Part shown: positions 1-6,240 of the stretch, in pieces
Position numbering within the stretch: the first letter of the stretch is position 1
How the letters are laid out: each line of letters begins with the position of its first letter
From: Bdellovibrionales bacterium
Lineage (GTDB): Bacteria > Bdellovibrionota > JAFGOL01
NCBI GenBank assembly: GCA_022710165.1
Contig: JAKLHL010000002.1
Span: 1-25,746, forward strand
Length of the DNA stretch: 25,746 nt
Direction of reading: 5' to 3'
The notes under the pieces: model-generated
What the model saw: the letters and a program-made list of their open reading frames with translations, nothing else
Told to the model about the DNA's origin: nothing
The model's database searches: none
Position numbers and translations under genes: made by a program

Positions 1-606
1 GTTCTCTTTTTCTGTCTTTAATATCCATCCGCAGGTAATGCTTCCGCCACGGGAAACGACACCAAGCTCCCTTTTGCTCTTCAGCATCCTAGAGATGGAG
101 CTCTTTGTTATCCCGCAGTGCACAGTTATGTAATCTATGCCCTGCCTGCACTGTTCTTCTATATCGCTGAAGATCTCATCAGCAGTGATGGTATGGAAAG
201 GTTTTTTATTCTGTATGGCCTTTGCCGCCGTTGCGTAAAGAGGTACTGTTCCCATCATAACAGGGCAGTTCTCCATCAAAACGGTCCTAGTGCGCGCAAG
301 GTCGCCGCCGGTGGAAAGGTCCATGACGCTGTGAGTACCGGCCTTAAGTGCGGCCCTCATCTTTATCAGCTCTTCTTCTATGTCAGCATGTTTTTGGCTG
401 GTCCCTATATTTGCATTTACCTTGGTGGTAAGGCCCCTGCCTATGGCAAGGGAGCTGAACTTTCTGTTCTTGTTATGCGGGATAACTATCTCGCCGTTAG
501 CCACACCTTTTGATATGTACTCAGGTGTAACGTGGCTGTCGTATTTAGCGCAAGCTATTACTTCTTCACTGATTATTCCTTTTTTAGCTAGTTCTAACTG
601 GGTCAT
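1..606 (-). CDS. thiC: Phosphomethylpyrimidine synthase ThiC, N-terminal part (cut by window edge)
   Basis: The first 202 codons are visible on the minus strand; the gene runs off the left edge. ThiC is a radical-SAM-type enzyme that converts aminoimidazole ribotide to hydroxymethylpyrimidine phosphate for thiamine synthesis. Family-typical stretches are visible: an IVIPHN segment near residue 47, a KVNANIGTS segment near 70, a KAGTHSVMDLSTGGD segment near 97, and the D-Y-I-T-V-H-C-G-I-T segment near 163. The protein starts directly with the conserved core, so it is the short form without the long N-terminal extension of the E. coli enzyme. The start ATG overlaps the stop of the upstream FmdB-like gene (ATGA at 606-603), which implies translational coupling. 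No thiamine-pyrophosphate riboswitch consensus was found upstream of the pair. The C-terminal iron-sulfur cysteines lie outside the window. Confidence 0.93.
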   Translation of the reverse strand, partial: MTQLELAKKGIISEEVIACAKYDSHVTPEYISKGVANGEIVIPHNKNRKFSSLAIGRGLTTKVNANIGTSQKHADIEEELIKMRAALKAGTHSVMDLSTGGDLARTRTVLMENCPVMMGTVPLYATAAKAIQNKKPFHTITADEIFSDIEEQCRQGIDYITVHCGITKSSISRMLKSKRELGVVSRGGSITCGWILKTEKEN

Positions 607-860
607 ATTCCGCAGGTCCCATCGCTGGCCTTATGGCAGCACCCGCAAGACGGGCCGTGGGATGCAATTCCCGCAGTACCGGAGCTTGTGTAGTCCGTTT
701 TATACCAGCCTGTTCCCTTAAGCTGAAAGGACGTTGCAGTAACGTTCTTTTTGCATGAGGAATTACAGTCCGGGCATTTGACTTCACTCTTGTCACTTAT
801 GCTTCTCATAAGTTCAAATCTTTTTCCGCACTTCTCGCATGAATAATCGTAAAGAGGCAT
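603..860 (-). CDS. FmdB-family zinc-ribbon protein
   Basis: This 85-aa protein starts MPLYDYSCEKCG, the signature of the FmdB/CxxC_CxxC_SSSS putative regulatory family. Two CxxC pairs (C8/C11 and C29/C32) form the zinc ribbon, and a Gly/Cys-rich tail (PSCGCC near 71-76, then CGI at the end) gives further possible ligands. FmdB proteins are small, poorly understood zinc-ribbon proteins first linked to formamidase expression. An SD (GGAGGG) lies 11 nt before the ATG. The last base pairs overlap the thiC start in an ATGA, so the two genes probably form one transcription unit reading leftward. The overlap suggests a link with thiamine synthesis or with iron-sulfur/metal supply to ThiC, which is inference only. 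Confidence 0.85.
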   Translation of the reverse strand: MPLYDYSCEKCGKRFELMRSISDKSEVKCPDCNSSCKKNVTATSFQLKGTGWYKTDYTSSGTAGIASHGPSCGCCHKASDGTCGI

Positions 861-985
861 AGCTTAAAATTCCCTCCGTTTAGCGCCCTTTTAGTAACAC
901 AATTGTCACTATCAGGTCAAAAGTATTTTACTTGTGAGATTAATATGGTTACTCTTTAATGAGTTTTCAAGGGGGATATAAAGCT

Positions 986-1909
986 TTGACACATGGCAAA
1001 AATATCGCTGTAAACCTTAAGACCTGCCCTTATTGCCAAGATTGCGGCGGCTGTGACTATATAGACACACCTTACCTAAGTACCTTGGAAACAAAGAAAA
1101 AGTGGGTCTCAGAGCTTCTTGGCCTGGATCCTAAAAAAGTAGAGACAGTCCCTTCGCCAAGCCCAGTACACTACAGGACCAGGTGCCAGGTACAGATCTT
1201 GAACGGAAACCCCGGGTTCTTTAAAAGAAAGAGCCATGACCTTGTGGAAATAAAAGAATGCCTGATGCTTGACGAGAGGCTGAATGAAAAGATCAGGGAG
1301 ATGAAATTCGATCAGAACTTCAAAGCAAAGATAGAGCTTTACCTAAAGGACGGCGTCGTCTGTGAAAGGATAGTAGAAAAAAAATATGACAACCAGTTCA
1401 CACAGGTGAACGAGGCTGTAAATGCCCTGCTTGTAGAAAAGGCAGTAGAGCTTTTGGAGCCTAAGGCAGATGACAGGGTCTTAGAACTTTACTGCGGATT
1501 TGGGAATTTCAGCTTCGCCATAATGGAGAAGACCCCTGGCCTTAAGCTTACAGGCATAGACATCCGTACCAAGCAGTCAAGCATCAAAGGACTTGAATTC
1601 ATAGAGGCTGATGTGGAAAAAGGCCTAAGACAGCTTGAGGAGCAAAAAAAGCTTTCCCACTACAACAAGGTCTTTGTTGACCCCCCAAGGATAGGTATAA
1701 AACCGTCGGTCTTGAACAAGATACTGAGTATAGCTCCAGAAAGGATAGTGTATGTGTCATGCAACCCAGAGGCCTTAAAGAAAGACGCTGAAGCCATAAT
1801 AACGGCCGGTTTTGAATTAAAAAACATCACCCTTTTTGACATGTTCCCGTTCTCAAAATATGTGGAATCACTTAACCTCTTTATAAACAAAAAAGGCGGA
1901 AGGGAATAA
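986..1909 (+). CDS. TrmA/RlmD-type RNA (uracil-5-)-methyltransferase, compact form
   Basis: A class I SAM-dependent methyltransferase of the RumA/TrmA family, which puts a 5-methyl group on a uridine in rRNA or tRNA. Using the TTG start, visible features are a cysteine cluster at residues 14, 17, 20 and 23 (including CGGC, as in the 4Fe-4S motif of RlmD), the FTQVN motif near 138-142, the SAM-binding LELYCGFGNF at about 166-175, DPPR at 232-235 and the catalytic YVSCNP (Cys about 259). The protein has about 307 residues against about 430 for RlmD and has no N-terminal TRAM domain. I prefer TTG at 986 because AAGGGGGA lies 9 nt upstream; the in-frame ATG at 959 has no SD. The target base cannot be told from sequence. 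It converges on the lipoprotein gene that ends 7 bases downstream. Confidence 0.85.
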   Translation: MTHGKNIAVNLKTCPYCQDCGGCDYIDTPYLSTLETKKKWVSELLGLDPKKVETVPSPSPVHYRTRCQVQILNGNPGFFKRKSHDLVEIKECLMLDERLNEKIREMKFDQNFKAKIELYLKDGVVCERIVEKKYDNQFTQVNEAVNALLVEKAVELLEPKADDRVLELYCGFGNFSFAIMEKTPGLKLTGIDIRTKQSSIKGLEFIEADVEKGLRQLEEQKKLSHYNKVFVDPPRIGIKPSVLNKILSIAPERIVYVSCNPEALKKDAEAIITAGFELKNITLFDMFPFSKYVESLNLFINKKGGRE

Positions 1910-1915
1910 ACCCTC

Positions 1916-2515
1916 TTATTTTAGGACTTCGATTGGCTCTAATGCAGCCCTAGTTGTGGCATCTTTAGTAATAGCTGTTTTGAAAGTTTCACTATCTGCG
2001 ACTGTGTTACCCAGAGAGTTCATCAGATCGTTCGTGTTTATAGTTATCTTAACGTTACAAGCGCCTTCCACAACGTTTATGACGATGGTCTTATCCTCTT
2101 GTGCTGCTATCTCTACCTCATCTCCAGCTTGAAGATTCTTTGAATCATTAAGTTCAGCAATAGGGGTTTTAGCTCTTACTACCGGCTTTAGACCCTCTAT
2201 ACCCAAGGCTTTAAGATAAAGGTCTTTAGATACTTCCTCTGCTGCCGGCTCCTCTGCAATAGGCTCAAGTTCGACCATCATCTTTCCTCCGAGACGTTCT
2301 TCAGCAATAAAATCTTTTGCTACACCAACCTCTCCCCCTGAAATAGCTGCCAATTCCTCGTCGCTAAGGGCCTCTGCGGCAAGAACGTCAGTATCTATCT
2401 CTAGCTCAACAACGGTCGCCTCTGAAGCACCGCTCACGCCTTTGGGCAGATACTCGGCACAAGAGCCTATAGCCAAGATGGCTATTATAACTGTTAATGA
2501 TCTAAATACTTTCAT
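1916..2515 (-). CDS. Acidic lipoprotein with a double-glycine-leader-like motif
   Basis: A 199-aa protein of unknown function. The N-terminus is a lipoprotein signal with lipobox IGSC (Cys19), so the mature protein is probably lipid-anchored. Residues 30-100 are rich in Glu, Ala and Asp. At residues 50-61 it carries LSDEELAAISGG, almost identical to the double-glycine cleavage motif at the end of Nif11/nitrile-hydratase-type peptide leaders. The C-terminal half (about 125-199) looks like a small beta-rich domain with one Cys (C153). The SD (GGAGG) is 6 nt from the ATG. The gene has its own consensus promoter and sits just downstream of the terminator of the neighbouring operon, so it is a separate transcription unit. 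No family was recognised. Confidence 0.75.
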   Translation of the reverse strand: MKVFRSLTVIIAILAIGSCAEYLPKGVSGASEATVVELEIDTDVLAAEALSDEELAAISGGEVGVAKDFIAEERLGGKMMVELEPIAEEPAAEEVSKDLYLKALGIEGLKPVVRAKTPIAELNDSKNLQAGDEVEIAAQEDKTIVINVVEGACNVKITINTNDLMNSLGNTVADSETFKTAITKDATTRAALEPIEVLK

Positions 2516-2557
2516 ATAGCCCCTCCTCTTATTTTATTCACACTTTTAACACTAGTT

Positions 2558-2586
2558 ATTATATAACAATTTACATCTTTTGTCAA
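2558..2586 (-). promoter_or_regulatory. Consensus sigma70-type promoter for the acidic lipoprotein gene
   Basis: On the minus strand TTGACA (2586-2581) is followed after exactly 17 bases by TATAAT (2563-2558), so both hexamers match the consensus fully. Transcription would start near 2551, leaving a 5' UTR of about 35 bases before the ATG at 2515. It lies directly after the terminator of the upstream operon. Confidence 0.85.
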
Positions 2587-2626
2587 TAAATTTACAGGCC
2601 TCCAACCATTAGACAATCCAGGTCCT

Positions 2627-2669
2627 AAAAAAGGTTAAGGGGCGAAGGCCACAAAGCCCCGCCCCTTAA
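2627..2669 (-). terminator. Intrinsic terminator after the calcium-loop lipoprotein gene
   Basis: Reading the minus strand, TTAAGGGGCG (2669-2660) pairs perfectly with CGCCCCTTAA (2644-2635), a 10-bp stem. An inner GGC/GCC pair shortens the loop further. The stem is followed by CC and six T (2632-2627). It lies about 25 bases after the stop at 2694 and ends the transcription unit that starts at the promoter near 4733. Confidence 0.88.
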
Positions 2670-2693
2670 AATAAAACTAATTATATTAACTAT

Positions 2694-3776
2694 TTATTCA
2701 CAAGAAACAGTTACTGGTGACCCATCAACAAGTTTACATTTTGTCTTGGTAAGAACGTTAGGAAGCATACCGTTCTGTGCGGCATACTGGGTGCACTGGT
2801 TGGTAGCGGTCCTTATAACGTAGAAGCTCTCTCCAAGCTCGTTCTTCCATTCAGCGAAATCAGCAGATGATTGAGTGTAAGCATTGTAATCACAGTCAGG
2901 GTATCCGTCGCCGTTCTTATCATTGCTCATATGGCATGAGGTCACGGTCTTTCCTATTACAAAATCAGCTATAGCGACTGAACCCTTTATTATGTCCTCT
3001 ATGGTAACGTCGGCGACAGTCCATGGGCACTGTCCTTTTGCCTCTTCTATCCTTGCCTGGATCTGTTCCATGGTCTCTTTTGAAAGCCCGGCTTTTACTT
3101 GCTGTACCATGTTGGTCATTAGTGATTTTAATTGGGGATGAGTGCTGAACTTTTCATAAGTAAGGTCATAATTATCTGCGCCTAGATTCAATGCATTAAC
3201 TACAGAAAGCAGATTATATATGCAGATAGATGCCCTTAGCCTTTCAAGTTTAGCGTCGTTGATAGAGCCTACGGTATCAGTAAGGTTAAAGGTGCCCATT
3301 GGGTCCTTTCTAAGGTCTTCTACAATTATGCCTGTAAGTCCACCCTCGGCAAGAACGTCAATTATGTTCTGCTCGGTCCAGCCGTTATTTATAAGAGTAG
3401 TGAAAGGAGTAACTGCAAGATAAACACCCGCTGTTGTGTCTCCAGCCTCGACCTTCCTTGTAAGTCCTCCGTCGAAAGCATAACCGTTATGAGTTCCAGT
3501 GGTGGCTGTCATTCTAAGTATGGAACCAACCGTCAATGGATTTGTGAAACTAAAAGTACCGTCAGTAGCAGACGCTGTGGAGACCTGATCCCCTGCATCC
3601 TGTGTCCCGTCACCGTTCATGTCCTCGAACATAACAGCACCCACTATATATGGGTCACAAAGTGTATTGCCCGTCATCTCTCTTACGTTATCAGCGTGGC
3701 TTTCTCCGCCTCCACCGCAGCCTGTAACAGCAAATACAAGACCTAAAGAAGCAAGACCAATTATAAGTTTTCTCAT
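2694..3776 (-). CDS. Lipoprotein with EF-hand-like calcium loops
   Basis: A 360-aa surface or periplasmic lipoprotein. The signal ends in the lipobox VTGC, followed by a short Gly run. Residues about 40-110 look like a beta-sandwich of the Sdr/carboxypeptidase-regulatory type with an Asp-rich loop (D-M-N-G-D-G-T-Q-D). A VTPFTTLI segment near 120, typical of long bacterial surface lipoproteins, begins a helical region, and a second calcium-type loop (N-D-K-N-G-D-G-Y-P-D-C-D) lies near 285. Six Cys in the last half suggest disulfides. I chose ATG 3776, 8 nt after GGGGAGG, rather than the TTG one codon earlier. It follows mntP by 38 nt and is probably cotranscribed with it. No specific function is recognised. 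Confidence 0.75.
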   Translation of the reverse strand: MRKLIIGLASLGLVFAVTGCGGGGESHADNVREMTGNTLCDPYIVGAVMFEDMNGDGTQDAGDQVSTASATDGTFSFTNPLTVGSILRMTATTGTHNGYAFDGGLTRKVEAGDTTAGVYLAVTPFTTLINNGWTEQNIIDVLAEGGLTGIIVEDLRKDPMGTFNLTDTVGSINDAKLERLRASICIYNLLSVVNALNLGADNYDLTYEKFSTHPQLKSLMTNMVQQVKAGLSKETMEQIQARIEEAKGQCPWTVADVTIEDIIKGSVAIADFVIGKTVTSCHMSNDKNGDGYPDCDYNAYTQSSADFAEWKNELGESFYVIRTATNQCTQYAAQNGMLPNVLTKTKCKLVDGSPVTVSCE

Positions 3777-3814
3777 CAAAATTACCTCCCCTGTAATTTA
3801 TCTTAAGCTTTTTA

Positions 3815-4372
3815 TTACCACAAAATACTTGAATGCTGAATCAGTATCTTAAGTCCTATGAATAAGAGGACCAAACCGCCAAAAATTTCTGCCCTGCTCT
3901 GCATCCTGCAGCCAAGTTCCTTACCTATCAAAACGCCTACAAAAGAAAGCACAAAGGTCACTACCCCTATTATCAAGACCGGGAACAAGATGCTCATCTC
4001 AAGGAAGGCAAAACCTAGTCCTACCGCCAGGGCGTCGATGCTCGTAGCTATGGCAAGAAGGAAAAAAGTAAGCCTTGTGGTCTTTGAAGAGGCTGGCCTA
4101 TTACATTTTTTTGAAAGGCCCTCGTAGATCATTTTTGCCCCTATGCCAGCAAGGAGCAGAAAAGCTACCCAGTGGTCATAATCGCTGATCAGTGTTCTAA
4201 AACCAAGTCCAAGCTCAAAGCCTATAAGAGGCATCAGCATCTGAAAAAAAGAGAAAAGCCCTCCTGCCTTCAAGGCCAGTTTGAGCTTTTCTCTTGTATC
4301 CTTTATCCCAAGGCCTATGGACACAGCGAATGCGTCCATTGCAAGGCCTATGGCTATCAAAAATATCGTCAT
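3815..4372 (-). CDS. mntP: Manganese efflux pump MntP
   Basis: A 185-aa, six-helix membrane protein of the MntP (DUF204) family, which exports Mn2+ from the cytoplasm. Diagnostic features are GLAMDAFAVS in the first helix (the Asp is needed for transport in the family), FFQMLMPLIG near residues 42-51, and the internally repeated ATSIDALAVGLGFA near 107-121, reflecting the two-fold repeat of three helices. Length matches the family. The ATG shares one base with the stop of the upstream small membrane protein (TAATG), so translation is probably coupled. In many bacteria mntP is controlled by a yybP-ykoY manganese riboswitch; here the predicted leader of the operon is too short (about 20 bases) to hold one. 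Confidence 0.93.
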   Translation of the reverse strand: MTIFLIAIGLAMDAFAVSIGLGIKDTREKLKLALKAGGLFSFFQMLMPLIGFELGLGFRTLISDYDHWVAFLLLAGIGAKMIYEGLSKKCNRPASSKTTRLTFFLLAIATSIDALAVGLGFAFLEMSILFPVLIIGVVTFVLSFVGVLIGKELGCRMQSRAEIFGGLVLLFIGLKILIQHSSILW

Positions 4373-4677
4373 TATTGACGAGGTTCTTCGCCTATCCTGT
4401 TATCCATCATGAACTGCATATGCCTTTTATGCCTGAAACCCATCTCATCATCGTCCATTGGGCCCATGCCGTACTTACCCTTTTGGCATCCGTAAGGCTT
4501 GGTTATGAAGAAATAAACTGCGATCAGCATAAGAATTATAGAGGCTATAGAAAGAAAGTATCCGCCTATCTTAAGCCAGCGTGATTTCTGTTTTTTACCA
4601 TAGTGGAGGAAAAGTATACCAAATCCAAAAATTACCAGGGACGGGAACACAGGCATCAGTCCAAAAAACTTAAACAT
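4372..4677 (-). CDS. Small two-TM membrane protein with Met/His/Asp-rich tail
   Basis: A 101-aa protein with two hydrophobic helices (about 8-24 and 38-60) joined by a basic loop (YGKKQKSRW), then a soluble tail of about 40 residues rich in Met, His, Asp and Lys (the segment M-G-P-M-D-D-D-E-M-G-F-R-H-K-R-H-M-Q-F-M). The tail resembles a metal-binding or chaperoning segment. ATG 4677 is preferred over a longer reading because GGAGG lies 5 nt upstream and the longer form would begin upstream of the predicted promoter. It is coupled to mntP by TAATG, so a role in manganese or other metal export is a reasonable inference. I do not recognise the family. Confidence 0.75.
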   Translation of the reverse strand: MFKFFGLMPVFPSLVIFGFGILFLHYGKKQKSRWLKIGGYFLSIASIILMLIAVYFFITKPYGCQKGKYGMGPMDDDEMGFRHKRHMQFMMDNRIGEEPRQ

Positions 4678-4704
4678 AGCCACCTCCGTTTTTTTATCAG
4701 GGCC

Positions 4705-4733
4705 ATAATACCATTCACAAATCAAAGCGACAA
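4705..4733 (-). promoter_or_regulatory. Probable promoter of the small membrane protein-mntP-lipoprotein unit
   Basis: On the minus strand TTGTCG (4733-4728) and TATTAT (4710-4705) are separated by 17 bases. The -10 matches 5 of 6 consensus bases and the -35 matches 4 of 6. The expected start near 4698 leaves about 20 bases before the ATG, which includes the SD. Confidence 0.55.
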
Positions 4734-4764
4734 CTATCTTAAATCGTGTTAAAAAATTATTTAT

Positions 4765-6237
4765 ATGCATCTAAAGAGCTTAAAACATCTCTTAGCGGCC
4801 CTGCCTCTCGTTCTTTGTATACATTCATGCTCTAACTGCGGCGGCAGTAAAGACCCTAACAATACGAAATTATCAAACATTGTCCTTTCTGAAGGGACCC
4901 TTAGCCCGGTCTTTTCTGCTGATGTTACAGAATACACGGCCTACGTGGGGATAAGAACCAAAGAAGTAACGGCCGTTATAACGCCTGAAGATAAATACGC
5001 CACCTTAAAGCTAAATGGGATAGCGGTAGAGCCCGACGCTGAATCACTTCCAGCAAAGATCTATCTTGGTTCGAACACCCTAGTAGTTGAAGTTACCTCT
5101 GCCAACAGGGGACATAAGGGAACTTACTCTATCACCGTGACAAGACAACTCCCCGGCTTCTCTGCAAGGGTAAGCTCAGGGGACACGACCCCCTCAGGCA
5201 ATGCCGAGCAGATGGGTTTTAGCGTCTCTACTTACGAGGACACCATAGTAACAGGGGCACCATACTACGGGGCTACGGATACCGGCATAGCCTATGTGCT
5301 AACAAAAAGTTCTGGCACCTGGGCTAAGTCACAAACGCTTTCCCACCCTGTGCCTGCGGCTAACGACGAGTTTGGATATAGCGTCGCTATATCAGAAGAT
5401 ACTATTGCCGTTTCTGCCCCTAACGAGGACACTACACAGGTAGACAGCGGGGCTGTTTATATATACAAGTCTAGCGGTGGTACCTGGTCACTGGACCAGA
5501 CCCTAAAGGCCGTATCCCCGACCAGCGGAGGCCAGTTCGGTTATAAGGTCATTATAAGCGGTAATGAGATGGTGATCTCTGAGCCCGGCGCAAATACTCC
5601 ACAGCCAAGATGCGGAAATTTGCACATATACAGTAACGAGACCGGGTCCTGGGTACTCTCACAGACCCTGGACGCTGGAGCTTACGCCGATGACAACGCC
5701 TATCTTGGTAAAGGTCTTGCCTTTGAAGGCTACTTCATAGCTGCAGGGGCACCCGGTAACGGAGCTTTGCCAGGCGCCATCTTTTTCTTCTCAAGGCTTA
5801 GCGGCTCCTGGGCGCTTGCTGCAGGGGTACCAGACCCAGAATTAAACGTTGCAAATGAGTTCGGAAAGATAATAGCATTGAGCGGAACTACCGTCGCTGC
5901 AGGTGTACCAAGTGGGATATACATCTGTTCCTCTGATTCCTGTTCAAGCGACCCAATAGACGTACCTGCACCTTCAGGGCTTTGGATCTACGACGACATA
6001 ATAATAGCCGGCACTCCTAATGAGAACGGAGGGGCTGGGGCTCTTTATGCTGTAGCACAGGACGAGAACGGCTTTTGGGACCTTTTTGAAGGACCTGTAA
6101 GTCCGGACGATGTACAGTCAGACGAGAACTTTGGAAAGACCCTAATACTTACCGATACCGGCAGAATAATTATCGGCTCGCCTTTGTGGAACACCACTAC
6201 CGTTAGCGACGCCGGCGCCTGCTACATAATGGAATAG
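4765..6237 (+). CDS. Lipoprotein with cadherin-like domain and FG-GAP beta-propeller
   Basis: A 490-aa secreted protein. The signal peptide ends in a lipobox-like IHSC at about residues 19-22. Residues about 34-128 fit the bacterial cadherin-like beta-sandwich (starting LSNIVLSEGTLSP and ending YSITVTR). From about 135 to the end come some seven repeats of the FG-GAP/integrin-alpha type: each has FG-x-S/K-V followed by a short strand and a V-S/G-A-P step (for example FGYSVAISEDTIAVSAP, FGYKVI, FGKIIAL, FGKTLIL), consistent with a closed seven-blade propeller. Such proteins are usually extracellular or surface-bound; the ligand is unknown. No SD is visible before the ATG, but the signal peptide fixes the start. 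It is divergent from the mntP unit and ends 3 bases from the glmS stop (convergent). Confidence 0.82.
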   Translation: MHLKSLKHLLAALPLVLCIHSCSNCGGSKDPNNTKLSNIVLSEGTLSPVFSADVTEYTAYVGIRTKEVTAVITPEDKYATLKLNGIAVEPDAESLPAKIYLGSNTLVVEVTSANRGHKGTYSITVTRQLPGFSARVSSGDTTPSGNAEQMGFSVSTYEDTIVTGAPYYGATDTGIAYVLTKSSGTWAKSQTLSHPVPAANDEFGYSVAISEDTIAVSAPNEDTTQVDSGAVYIYKSSGGTWSLDQTLKAVSPTSGGQFGYKVIISGNEMVISEPGANTPQPRCGNLHIYSNETGSWVLSQTLDAGAYADDNAYLGKGLAFEGYFIAAGAPGNGALPGAIFFFSRLSGSWALAAGVPDPELNVANEFGKIIALSGTTVAAGVPSGIYICSSDSCSSDPIDVPAPSGLWIYDDIIIAGTPNENGGAGALYAVAQDENGFWDLFEGPVSPDDVQSDENFGKTLILTDTGRIIIGSPLWNTTTVSDAGACYIME

Positions 6238-6240
6238 ATA

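Noticed and set aside
118..721. Plus-strand open frames of 131 and 113 codons
   Set aside because: They lie antisense to thiC and the FmdB-like gene, whose protein motifs are unmistakable, and have no SD or recognisable product.
861..985. Possible TPP riboswitch upstream of the FmdB-like gene and thiC
   Set aside because: An ACCTGA occurs on the minus strand, but the rest of the conserved core and the pairing arms are absent.
1893..1920. Hairpin AAGGG/CCCTCTT as a two-way terminator between the methyltransferase and the lipoprotein gene
   Set aside because: Only about four base pairs form and no clear T-run follows.
4678..4764. yybP-ykoY manganese riboswitch expected near mntP
   Set aside because: The predicted transcript leader is only about 20 bases, and the intergenic region lacks the conserved elements.
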